A stretch of 64,000 bases of DNA, taken from positions 25,001 through 89,000 of the forward strand of contig CAUYUJ010015760.1 of NCBI GenBank assembly GCA_963575745.1. Reading direction: 5' to 3'. This DNA comes from Prorocentrum cordatum. Taxonomy: Eukaryota > Sar > Dinophyceae > Prorocentrales > Prorocentraceae. Each line of letters starts with the position of its first letter. Within the stretch, counting starts at the first letter, position 1. The notes below the pieces were generated by a model. It did not search any database and had not been told where the DNA came from. It was given only the letters and a program-made list of their open reading frames with translations. The position numbers were made by a program, and so were the translations under genes. Below, piece by piece: positions 42,431 to 51,786 of the stretch.

Positions 42431-42479
42431 TTTTCCCTCCTCCCATTCCTCCTCCTTTACATCCGCTTCAACCACCCAG

Positions 42480-43860
42480 TACAGCGCTTCGTGGCCCCAT
42501 AGGGAGCTCCACGTAAGGCTCCCGGGGGGAGGTACCACATGCGTCCGCCACACACAGTACGGCGCTTCGTGGCCCCATAGGGAGTTCCACCGGAGGCCCC
42601 AAAGGGGGGGGGTACCACATTTGTCCGCCACAGCCAGTACGGCGCTTCGTAAGGCCCCAATGGGGGGGTGTACCACATGTGTCCGCCACACCCAATGCGG
42701 CATTTCGTGGCCCCATAGGGAGCTCGACCTAAGGCCCCAGGGGGGGTACCACATGCGTCCGCACACCCAGTTCGGCGCTTCGTGGCCCCATAGGGAACTC
42801 CACCTAAGGCCCCAGGTGGTGGGCACCACATGCGTCCGCCACACCTACTATGGCGGTCGTGGCCCCATCGGCAGCTCCACCGAAGGCCCGCCCCTGTGGG
42901 GGTACCACATGCGTCCGCCACACGTAGTACGGCGTTTCGTGGCCCCAGAGGGAGCTCCACCGAAGGCCCCGGTGGGGGGTACCACATGCGTCCGCCACAC
43001 CCAGTAAAGCATTTCGTGGCCCCATAGGGAGCTCCACGTAAGGCCCCCGGGGGGGGAGCACATGCGTCCGCCACACCCAATACAGCGTTTCGTGGCCAGT
43101 GGAACCGTCCGCATGCGTCCCGCACAGCCAATTTGGCATTTTCGCAAACCCAGTACAGCGTTTCGTGGCCCCACAGGGAGCTCCACCGAAACCCCCAATG
43201 GGACCGCCCGCATGCGTCCCGCACACGCAATTCGGTATTTTCACACACCCAGTACCGCGTTTCGTGGCTCCAATAGGGAGCTCCACCGAAGCCCCCTGCG
43301 GGACCGCCCGCGTGCGCCCCACACACCCAATTTGGCATTTCCATACACCCAATACATCGTTTCGTGGCCACATAGGAAGCTCCACCGAAGCTCCCAGTGG
43401 GACCGTCCGCGTGTGTCCCGCACACCCAATTTGGCATTTTCACCCATCCAGTATAGCGCTTGGTGGAGCTCCACCGAAGCCCCCAGTGGGACCGCCCACA
43501 TGCGTCCCGGAAACCGAATTTGGCATTTCCACCCATCCAATACAGCGTTTCGTGGCCCCACAGGGAGCTCCGCCGAAGCCCCCAGTGGGACCGGAGCGTC
43601 CGCATGCGCGTCGGAAATTCAATTTTGCATTTTCACACACTAAGTGCAGCGCTTCGTGGCCCCATCGGGAGCTCCACGGAAGCCCCCGGTGGGACCGTCC
43701 GCATGCGTCCAACACATTCAATGTGGCGTTTTCACTCACCCAGTACAGCGCTTCGTGGCCTCATAGGGAGCTCCACCGACGTTCCCAGTGCTACCGCCCG
43801 CATGCGTTCCCCCCCACCCAGTGCAGCGCTTCGTGGCCCCATAGGGAGCTTCACCGAAGA
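42480..43860. repeat. Satellite array A' (78-bp and about 98-bp units)
   Basis: Units share CGCTTCGTGGCCCCATAGGG, AGCTCCACCGAAGGCCCC and CATGCGTCC with satellite A. The first half has about 75-80-base units with GGGGGTACCACATGCGTCCG and CCACACCCAGTAC (starts 42489, 42567, 42647). The second half has about 98-base units with CCGCACACCCAATTTGGCAT and TTTCACACACCCAG linkers (starts near 43163 and 43262). The short-unit/long-unit switch parallels 12340-13978. Frames on both strands are repeat translations. Confidence 0.92.
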
Positions 43861-44246
43861 AGGTATTCACAATTGCGGTACCCACAACTGCATATGGTTG
43901 GCGCCAGAATATACGAGTTTCTTAATTTTTGTATGTTCTCTATCTCACACTTTCTTTCTTATCTCTCTCTATATATATATACATACACAAGTGGCACGTG
44001 TGTGCCCAGGCTCATACAAAAAAACTGAAAGGGCGTTTGAAGCAGGAAGACACCATCACTGCAGGATCGGAGATGGAATAGGGGAAGCTGGGGCGGCGCC
44101 GCCAGGGCGTGCCTGAGAGAAGGGGAAGAGGCCTGAGGTGAACGCAGAAGAATCTAAGATCGAGGTCGCACTCGAGCGCAAGTGGGGTTGCCATATTTTG
44201 AGATGTGTGTATTCGGATTTTGACAGAAGATTCCACGCGTACGCAC

Positions 44247-44346
44247 TAATCGCCTCTGAGCTCTATTCCATCGGAGAGGTGCGTATGAGAATATAGATAT
44301 ATTATCATACGCACCTCTCTGAGAGAGTAGAGCTCAGAGCCGATTA
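44247..44346. repeat. 100-base hairpin with about 41-bp stem
   Basis: CTCTGAGCTCTATTCCATCG then GAGAGGTGCGTATGA pairs with TCATACGCACCTCTCTGAGA then GAGTAGAGCTCAGAG, about four mismatches over 35 bases. Outer TAATCG and CGATTA extend the stem. The loop is AT-rich, about 14 bases. The size would suit a small-RNA precursor or a nested miniature inverted-repeat element; which one is not decidable here. Confidence 0.8.
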
Positions 44347-44584
44347 ATTGAAGGCGGCGTTCGCTATTTTTCTGGCCGTTTCGCTAGGGACATCCTCGAA
44401 TTTCTGAAAATCGGTGGCACCCCTCACGCAGATCGTGACGTCAGGGTCCAAAAACACATGGGAATTTCAACATTCTAACATAAAACCTTCAAAAACACAT
44501 TCAAATTTCAATGATTTTGATTCCGATTTTCAGAGAATGGCGATTTCGCCTGAGACATCCTCCCAAAATCGAGCCCCGACGTAC

Positions 44585-44845
44585 CTTCTGGTACCCCAGA
44601 CTCCGCCTCGGAGCCTCTTGCGAGCCTCCTGGAACCTCCTGGGGCTTCCCGGGGCATTCTGTACCTTCTGGTACCCCAGACCCCGCCTTGGAGCCTCCTG
44701 GGGGTCTCCTGGAACCTCCTGGGGCCTCCTGCGGCCTCCTGGAGCCTCTTGGGGCCTCCTGGAGCCTCCTGGGGTCTTCTGGGGCCTCCTGAAGCCGCCT
44801 GGGGCCTCCTGGGGCCTCCTGGGGCCTCCTGGGACCTCAGAACTA
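44585..44845 (+). repeat. Family M minisatellite, copy 3 (CCTCCTGGGG units)
   Basis: CCTCCTGGGGCCTCCTGGAG-type units, preceded by a duplicated phrase ACCTTCTGGTACCCCAGAC (44582 and 44662). Same orientation as copies 1 and 2, placed inside the foldback element. The following 44850-44985 is an ACACAC-rich tract. Confidence 0.75.
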
Positions 44846-45274
44846 CATGCACACACAGAGACACAAATCACACCCAACACATCACACGCTAGACAAACAT
44901 AACACACACAACACCTACAACGCACAGAAAACACGCACAACACAGAGCACACATCACACACAAACAACACTCACAATCCCGGGGCCTCCTGGAGTCTCTT
45001 CCGGTATCCAAGTCGGGCCTCCTGAGGTTTCTTGGGGGGCCCTGGTACACACATCGCAAGGCCAGGCAACCCCATTTGCGTTCGAGTGCGACCTCGATCT
45101 TAGATTCTTCTGCGTTCACCTCCTGCCTCTTCCCCTTCTCTTAGGCACGCCCTGCCGGCGCCGCCCCAGCTTCCCCTTCTCCGTCTCCGATCCTGCAGTC
45201 ATGGTGTCTTCCTGCTTCAAACGCCCTTTCAGTTTTTTGTATGAGCCTGGGCACACACGTGCCACTTGTATGTG

Positions 45275-45321
<47 letters not shown>

Positions 45322-45326
45322 CGCTC

Positions 45327-45357
<31 letters not shown>

Positions 45358-45579
45358 TTCTCTACATGCGGCGGGATCCAAAACCCTGGGCCACAGAACC
45401 TAGCCCTCCCTTGTCTGGAGGGAAAATGCACACAGACACGACGAATCGTCGATTTCCAGGAGTACGTGGGGAGATTCGGGAAGTGGAGGGGAAGACGAAC
45501 ATCCAACACATAGGGAAACATATGGGGAATCCTGGTTGTGCCCATTCACATGTGTGTCCCTGGGCCCCTTTCATCTTGG

Positions 45580-45700
45580 GAGGCCGAGATTTACTTCCGC
45601 AGGCTTCCGCAGGCCTTCCGCAGGCTTCCGCCGGCGGAGGCGGCCTCGTGTTATTTCCGCCGAACTGCCGCTGCCCTCCGCCGAGGAAGAGATGCCGATG
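45580..45700. repeat. CTTCCGC-cluster repeat (reverse form of 4552-5128 family)
   Basis: CAGGCTTCCGCAGGCCTTCC and CTTCCGCCGGCGGAGGCGGC match, in reverse orientation, the GCGGAAG clusters near 4560 and 5070. Confidence 0.5.
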
Positions 45701-45768
45701 CCTTCGACCCTTGAAGGCGAGGCCCTTCCTAAAATTCTCCATGCAGGACTGTCGGCGCCGCGCCGTTT

Positions 45769-45973
45769 TGGCGACTGCAAAGGGTGTGGTTACGCCAAGG
45801 TGTGGTTTGCGATCGGCGCCGTTTGGGCCTGGGGAGAACGACGCTGTCCTCGTCGGGCCTACTCGGGTCGTGGCGGAGAAATCTGTCGAGGTCCCCGCTC
45901 ACTCCCCAGGGTGCCCCCCAGGGTGCCGATTGCATCGTATCCTTACAAACCACACCCTTCGGAGTCGCCAACA
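45769..45973. repeat. 205-bp element with 24-26-bp inverted ends
   Basis: TTGGCGACTGCAAAGGGTGT GGTT at 45769-45792 pairs with AACCACACCCTTCGGAGTCG CCAA at 45948-45973 (two mismatches). The size and the lack of a gene inside fit a miniature inverted-repeat element. No flanking duplication was recognised. Confidence 0.65.
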
Positions 45974-46192
45974 GTTGCGCGCGTGGCCGCGACGCCAACA
46001 AAGTAGTTTGTTTTGTTTGTGTGTGTGGGCTTCAAGCATCTTCCACATGCACGCGCGTTTCGCGTTCTTCTGAAGGGGACTGTCCCTGTCCAGTCCTCCC
46101 ATCTGCTGCGCCACGTGGATGTCAGCCTAAGCCTGTCTGGACTCAGCGTTTCGCAACGCTACCGCCACTTCGCCGCTGGAGGAAAAGTGTCT

Positions 46193-46348
46193 TGCGCGTG
46201 TGTGTGTGTGTGTGCGCGTGTGTGTGCGCGCGTGTGTTTGTGTGTGTGTGTTTGTGCGTGTCTCCCGGTTGCGTGATCCGGGCCAGTGCTCGCATCTCTC
46301 CGAAATGTTCTACGCCGCGACGCCGCGCGCGTGGCTGCGTCGCCAAAA

Positions 46349-46381
<33 letters not shown>

Positions 46382-46482
46382 TTGTGTGTTTGTGTGTGTT
46401 GAATGTATGTGTGGGTGGTATGTCTGTATGTAGGTGTGTGTGTGTGCGTTTGTGTGTTTGTGTGTGTGTGTGTTGGGGGGAG
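46193..46482. repeat. Three GT microsatellites separated by short unique segments
   Basis: (GT)n/(GC)n runs at 46193-46265, 46350-46400 and 46405-46482 flank short unique segments. The frame through them is dominated by Val and Cys. The unique parts (for example CSHLSEMFYAATPRAWLRRQ near 46292) could be tiny exons but are too short to support. Confidence 0.85.
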
Positions 46483-46650
46483 AGCGTTCTCGAGAGGCTT
46501 CTGCGGCCGAGCGTGCTGCGTCCGCAGGTGGGCCTGGCGGGCGCGGCCGGTCTGCTGCCCCCGTCGCTGCGGGACGCTGACGTGCCCAACCGCGGGCTGC
46601 AGTTCCCAGACTCCCGCCTGCACTCCCAGGACCAGAGTCTGCAACATATC
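46483..46650 (+). CDS. Candidate exon between GT and TA microsatellites
   Basis: After GTGTTGGGGGGAG the frame reads SVLERLLRPSVLRPQVGLAG, then AAGLLPPSLRDADVPNRGLQ and FPDSRLHSQDQSLQHIG, and enters the TA microsatellite. The composition is protein-like and differs sharply from both flanks. Acceptor (GGGGAG) and donor are only guesses. No family is recognised. Confidence 0.35.
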
Positions 46651-46654
46651 GGAC

Positions 46655-46661
46655 GATATAA

Positions 46662-46716
<55 letters not shown>

Positions 46717-46735
46717 ATATATATTCCTCTTCCTA
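46655..46735. repeat. TA microsatellite
   Basis: (TA)n over about 75 bases. Confidence 0.97.
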
Positions 46736-46899
46736 TATTTGTAAGCCCGGGCGGGGGGAAACCCATCACCCCCCGCCCCCCCAAAAACCAGACTCCCGGG
46801 ATCTGGGGCTTTGGGACCCTCCGGACGGGCCTCGAAGCGGCCCCCCTGGCCTCGCAGGGCGTTTTGCCAAGCCTTCCCAGCACACCTAGGGCGATCAGG

Positions 46900-47430
46900 G
46901 GGGTCATCGGAGACGTCTCAGAGACCCCCATGACAGCGCAAGAGCGCTCCAAGAGTGACCGACGTGACCTCAAGATGGCCCAAGAGGCCTCCAGGACGGC
47001 CCCAAAGAGGCCTCCAAGAGCACTCCCAAGAGAGGCAAAAATCATTGATTTTCTGTAGTTTTTGGTGAATTTTGGGGTTCTCCTCTTTTCGGCTTCCCGA
47101 CGCTCCAAGACGGCGGTCTTCTGGGCGTCCGAAGCCACCTGGGAGGCTCCAAAATCGCCCCACAATCATCCGAAAGGGCTTCCAGGCAGTCCAAGAGAGC
47201 CCCAAAACGGCACAACACGGGTCCAAGATGGCCCTCAGAGAGCCCCATGGCGGCCCAAGATGGCCCCAAGACACCCTCCGAAGCATTCCAAATCGTGACC
47301 CGGTCGTTCAGGGAGACCGTGGTTGGAGGCAGGGTGGCCCGAGGAAGCCCCCAGAGGCCCCCAGAATACGCCCAGGAGGCCTCCAGAAGGCCTTAAGAAA
47401 GCCTGAGACCATTTTTTTAGGCCCCCAGAG
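46900..47430 (-). repeat. Family M minisatellite, copy 4 (reverse orientation)
   Basis: CCAAGAGGCCTCCAGGACGG and similar units are the reverse complement of copies 1-3. The core at 47033-47109, read on minus, contains GGAGCGTCGGGAAGCCGAAA and ATCAATGATTTTTGCC, close to 868-944. Confidence 0.8.
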
Positions 47431-47669
47431 GCTCTCCCAGGAGGAGCCTCCGCAAAAAAAAGCTGAGGAGGATAGGGAGAATGCGCAGGGTATGGCGAAC
47501 ATGAGGAAAAAAAAGCATGGAGGAAGGATAACGAATCTCATTATCATAGCGGCGATGCCGGAAAAGGCAACAAGGAGTTATCGCTAAATTGTCGGCTTGA
47601 TCTTCCTGCTATTCCGCCTGCAAGCCAAACTTCACGGACCAAGGTGCATGGCGCGAAGCGCCATTGCAG

Positions 47670-47782
47670 TCTTGTATATATATATATATATATATATATC
47701 CTCTCCTCCCTGGCCAGGCCTATCCTAAACACAGGAGCTGTGTATACGCCCTCCTGGGTTCAGGATGGGCCTGGCCAGGGAG
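47670..47782. repeat. TA run plus a 77-base hairpin with a 32-bp stem
   Basis: After (TA)n at 47674-47699, CTCCCTGGCCAGGCCTATCC TAAACACAGGAG (47706-47737) pairs with CTCCTGGGTTCAGGATGGGC CTGGCCAGGGAG (47751-47782): three mismatches in 32, loop of 13. No known RNA family is recognised. Confidence 0.8.
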
Positions 47783-48239
47783 CAGTGGATATGTATAGAG
47801 TTCGTCGCACTAACGTAAACGCAGCTTCTATATGGCTGATGAGGCTTCAGGTTGCGCGCAGACTGCCCCCCCCCCCAGGTAGTCCTGATTGGCCTCAGCA
47901 GGCCCCACGAGGCGGACCAGGAGGGACATCTGCAACGTAAGCGTAACTTCTTCACGGCTTGGGTGTTCAATCATGGGCCCCTTGTTGAACACAACCGCCC
48001 AGCTCTCGTGCCGAAGACCGCCGAAGACTGCCCCAAGGCCGATGGGTAACAAGGGGTCCGTGGTCGAGAACGTAGCATGGCGTAATCCCCCCCCCCGTTT
48101 TCCGCACTAGCGATGCGAAGCTTTTCCCTGTGCCCCAAGTTGTGTTTGCACCAATGGGCTTCTACCCTGCGTCTCAAGCGCGCGGCTGTCTTAGTGCGCT
48201 GGTGTCGGGCCGAGGTCGCCCTGGGTCTCTGCACGTAGG
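47783..48239. other. Unassigned sequence
   Basis: No gene or repeat is recognised. A C-run occurs near 47867. Confidence 0.35.
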
Positions 48240-48430
48240 GGGGCAGTTACACACACGAAGCGCACTTGGGGTTGCATACGCATGGGTTTCCACGCGACGC
48301 AAAGAATTCCACGCTCATGGGGCTCCCTGCACATGGCGTCCCACTGGCATGGGTTCCGCACGTATGGGGCTCCGCACTCGCAGGGTTCCACATGGACGGG
48401 GTTCTACGTATGTTTGTGGTTTCACGCGCG
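48240..48430. repeat. Short irregular repeat, CATGGGGTTCCACG-type units
   Basis: CATGGGTTTCCACGCGACGC, CATGGGGCTCCCTGCACATG and CATGGGTTCCGCACGTATGG recur at about 20-base spacing. The wording recalls satellite A (GGGAGCTCCAC, CGCATGCG) but homology is uncertain. Confidence 0.5.
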
Positions 48431-49150
48431 TGGCCCGACGAATATATCCTCAACCCCTGACGTTCCTCCTCACTCTTCGTCCTCCTTCTCACTCACCATG
48501 CCTCCTTCTCCTCAGTCCTTTCCCCTCGGCGTTTTCGCGTGGTATGTTTCCTTATGTCCTCTCTCTGTCCTCCTCCTCCTCTTCCGTCCTTCTCCTACTC
48601 CTCCTCGTTCTTCCCCCTGCCGGGTTCGTCCCACGGTGTTAGTTGTAGCGCGATTGGGTTCGTATGGCGAGTTGTTGGTTGAGAGAGTTGACTTGCTCAT
48701 CTCGCTGTTGTGTAGAGCTTGCAACGCTGAGTGGCGGCATCCTTGTTCCCATGGGGAGAAAACAATATGTCTCCCTCTCCTTCTGATCTCCCTCCTCCTC
48801 CTCCTCTTTTCCCATCCTTGCCCGTCGCCATTCCTCCGACTTGCCCAGTATTCCAGTCTCTCACCGTCACTCCGATCCCCACTACTCCCCACTGTGCGCC
48901 ATACACCCCGTTGCTTGTCCTCCTCCTATTCCTCCTGTCCCCTCTGGTTATGCATGCTACTCGTGACCCCTCCTCTGATCTCATGTTCGCCCTCGCTCAG
49001 CCGCTTCCCCCATCCTCCAGATTGATCTCGTGCGGGGCCCAGTCACGCCTTGGCCCCATGCATGTACGGAGCTCTGGCGGGAGATTAGCTGGCACCTCCA
49101 TGGCTGACATCCTAGCACTCTAGCGGGATCCAACCGTTGGAGCGATCGCT
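48431..49150. other. Pyrimidine-rich unassigned sequence
   Basis: C/T-rich with CTCCTCCTC runs near 48565 and 48790. A long Ser/Leu/Pro plus frame and an Arg/Gly minus frame follow from composition. Confidence 0.45.
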
Positions 49151-49759
49151 CGGCCACCTTGTGGGAAAGAAACATTGGCACGGAAAGTTTTGCTACTGTC
49201 TCGGCTCGGCGGCCATTTTCGGCAAGGTCAGTTCCCCCGTGTTCTCAGCATCCAGGGAGGTAGCCTCTGCTTGAGATTGCCCTCCGTCGGAGGGCGGCTG
49301 GTGGGTGGGCGGACAATGAGGTACCGATACCGCCGCTCTCCGTGCTTTTCCAGGGGCGCGTTCCGACCAGGACTTCAGGCGAGTCCAGCCGCGGCGACGA
49401 GGGAGGCTTAGCGGTATTGGTAAGGCACTGGGTTGGGCACGTACAGCCCTTTGAGGCAGTTCCGGCTGGCCTCCACAGGCCCCCCGAGTAGCGCAGGGCG
49501 GTCCCAACCCCCTCGGTCACGACGGTCTCAACACTTCCCGCCTAGGTGCCAGGGTGTTGAGACCGCCCAGTATCATTCAGGAGCCTGCTGAGGTTTGCCT
49601 GGACTACCAGGGGGGACTGTCTGTGCGCACCCCCAGGCTTTACCAGGCGACGCCGGTACCGTTGTTCCTCCTCCTCCTCCTCCTCCTCCTCTTCCTCCTC
49701 GAGCGGCCCCTTCCGAGGGTCCCAGATATGCGATGTCTTGAACTGTTCAATACAGTATC
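49151..49759. other. Unassigned sequence with hairpin 49523-49565 and a CTC microsatellite
   Basis: CGGTCTCAACAC (49523-49534) and GTGTTGAGACCG (49554-49565) form a perfect 12-bp stem with a 19-base loop. (CTC)n lies at 49665-49700. No gene is recognised. Confidence 0.5.
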
Positions 49760-49955
49760 CGCCCGTCGTTGAAACTAGGTACATCTGAACTCCCAGATCC
49801 CACTCTACTTCAAATGCCTTCCTACTTCAATGAAAGAGCCGACGTGCCTGTGATGATTTTGGAGACTCGTTGGGCGGGCCCGAACCCAATCTACTTCATC
49901 TGCCTTCCTACTTCACGTTTCCACCTGCATCTTGTGACTGGCGGGTACGATCGTT
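49760..49955 (+). repeat. Dispersed repeat D1 (copy 2)
   Basis: GTCGTTGAAACTAGGTAC, GAACTCCCAGATCCCACTCT, CTACTTC...GCCTTCCTACTTCA twice, and GGGCGGGCCCGAACCCAATC correspond in order to 18825-19020. Confidence 0.65.
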
Positions 49956-50589
49956 ATGGGTACGGAGAGAATGGGCACGAATACCGTCAACATGTCCTGC
50001 TCATTGTGAACAGGACTCGCTGTCGGTGTCGCCGCGGACTTTGTCCATTTGAGGCAGGAGGCTGCCTGCCCAACAGCGGCCGCTGTCTGCTTTGGACATG
50101 GACAACATGTGTTGTAGAGTATCGTGCCCAATTTCTCCTGTACCCATTGCGGGCGTTCAAAAATACAGGGTCCCTGGAAGTCCCGCCAATTTCCCCAGGG
50201 CTGGTTTCTCACCTCGAATAATTGTTTGACGGTCCTGGGGCCTGGCGAGGGCTCCCAGAAGCCAAGAAAGCCCAACACTTTTCCGTCGTGATTTTGTTCA
50301 CGACGCGAGAATGGCTGGGTCGGAAGATTCCCCATGCGAGGATGTCGGCGAGCTCCAGCTGCGGCACATCGGGCCCCATGGAGTTGCCACAGCCCGAGGA
50401 GGCCAGCCTGCGGCCCAGAAGGGGAAGGCTTGAACCAAGCAGTGGCGAAGAGTCTTGACGTGCATATTGGCCCACCAAAGAATGCACGAAAAGTTTTTAC
50501 AACATGTCTGGCAGAGACCGCATTGTTCGAGCACGTTGGCCTCCTGTTCTGAGAAAGTCAGCCAGCGTAGACCGTAAACAGTGCGTTTG
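49956..50589. other. Unassigned sequence
   Basis: No gene is recognised. A plus frame (50222-50458) reads GLPEAKKAQHFSVVILFTTR and has ordinary composition but no known motif, start context or partner. Confidence 0.3.
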
Positions 50590-51773
50590 TATCAGCATAG
50601 GTCGTGGCATCTGGGTGGGGCAATCTGTGTGTACGATCTACATGAATAGTAATATCGTATAAGCGTATACGTCGCAGCATCTGCGCAATCTACGTGGTGC
50701 AAACTATTTGCGGTGAAATCTATGGGGGGGGCACAATTTATGTGGTGCAACTGGCGTGGTGCAGTTTCTGTGGTGTTCGAGTCGGTGGCTCGGGCGTGCG
50801 CGGTATCATGGCGACGTCGACAACGACAACGGCAGACACTGATGATGATGCTAACGATGCGGGTGACCACAATGACGATGACGACGGCAAGGCCAATGAC
50901 GGCGCCAATGCTGATCACGACGATGACGATGATGTTGCCCACGTGTCGCTGATAAAGGTTCGGGGGGAGTTTTGACATGGGCGCGCGGCCAAAATGCGCG
51001 AGTGCCGCCCGCATGGTGTGTTTTGACGGGGATCGTCCCCTCTCCCCCAGCACGCGCGGAAAGGGCGTTCGAATGATCTCGAGGTGCGTGCGTGGGAGAC
51101 GGGTTAAGCCGCATATGATGAACAGGTTGGAGTAACCTGTTGATTCGGACAACAAAAACAAACTCGTGCAGGCTGTTCTTTGTGGCTCAATCATTTTGCG
51201 TCGCCATATGGTTTGATATGTGTTCGGGACATTCGAATTTGAAATAATGGTGGGACTTTGTGGAAAACGATTCCAGCAAGCGCGCGCGACGACGCGTGCG
51301 CGCGCACTTCGTCACAGCATTGTGCCAGGGTTTTTTTGACACCAGCGATTTTTGAGAAGAGGATGTGTGTGTGTGTCAGGGGTGAGAGGGGGGTCGAACC
51401 TGGGTCAGTTGGGATGGTTTAAAACCATATTTCGTTTGAAAGGTTGGGGCGACATCGTACGCAATTTGCATGTCGACCGGGAGGGCCCACGGGTAGGGGG
51501 TGGGTCATACTCTTAAGACAGGAACCGATGCCATGCAACCTATGTTGTGCAATTTCTGTTTGTCCGCAGTGAATTATCAGCCCTTTTGATTGCGCAGTCA
51601 TCCAACCCACTCACCCGCAATTTGGTTTGCATAACACATGCGGTGGCGATTGCGATGAGTGCTTGGAGTTGGCTGGTGCACCTCTGCGGCCGCGCTTGCC
51701 CGCGCGTGCTTGCGCGCGCAGCGGCCAGCTAGTTCGGCGCGACCGACGCGGCCGCTGTGGCGCTGGCCGCCGG
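50590..51773. repeat. Noncoding repeat block R, left copy
   Basis: 50590-50790 has irregular units with ATCTACGTGGTGCAA and GCATCTG. From 50810 (GGCGACGTCGACAACGACAA) through 51053 (GGAAAGGGCGTTCGAATGAT), 51220 (GGGACATTCG) and 51590-51773 (ACCCGCAATTTGGTTTGC, GCGATTGCGATGAG, GCGCAGCGGCCAGCTAGTT) it parallels 56590-57940 in order. It ends exactly at the LINE insertion. No coding frame is conserved between copies. Confidence 0.65.
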
Positions 51774-51786
51774 GCACTTCTCGGCG
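51774..51786. repeat. Left target-site duplication of the LINE
   Basis: GCACTTCTCGGCG here and GCACTTCCCAGCG at 56587-56599 flank the LINE (11 of 13 identical). The uninterrupted paralogue GCATTTCCCAGCG is at 57913-57925. Confidence 0.6.

Larger units (their letters stand above)
42232..43901 (+). mobile_element. Composite repeat element (iii): alpha - satellite A' - beta, no coding module
   Basis: Motif alpha (42232-42298: CTGTGGTGTCGGGTCCTCGT, TTTGAAGAGACAG) is followed by a (TCC)n tract (42355-42430), a satellite-A-like array (42480-43860) and motif beta (43868-43901: CACAATTGCGGTACCCACAA, CTGCATATGGTTGG). Unlike (i) and (ii) it lacks the coding module and its 168/176-bp repeats. It shows that alpha and beta bracket the satellite even when the module is absent. 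Confidence 0.6.
43971..45290. mobile_element. Foldback element with about 240-bp inverted arms
   Basis: The left arm 43971-44210 and right arm 45046-45290 are inverted copies with scattered differences. The left carries ACACAAGTGGCACGTGTGTG, CAAAAAAACTGAAAGGGCG and GATCGAGGTCGCACTCGAGC; the right carries their complements. The 835-base centre contains a long hairpin (44247-44346), an AT-rich stretch, a family M minisatellite (44585-44845) and an ACACAC-rich tract. No transposase frame is present. TA-rich DNA lies at both outer ends, but the CT tracts outside them are in direct orientation, so the inversion stops at the arms. Confidence 0.7.

Noticed and set aside
44406-44450. TGACGTCA-like site near GATCGTGACGTCAGGG as a regulatory element
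   Set aside because: A single short match without a supported gene nearby is expected by chance in 64 kb.
46193-46482. Cys/Val-rich protein (VCVCVC)
   Set aside because: It is the translation of GT dinucleotide repeats.
48282-49025. 247-codon Ser/Leu/Pro protein
   Set aside because: It follows the C/T-rich composition, with no conserved motif.
49205-49229. Third spliced-leader match (GGCCATTTTCGGCAAGG)
   Set aside because: It needs an insertion and a deletion within the core of the leader; too weak compared with the other two.
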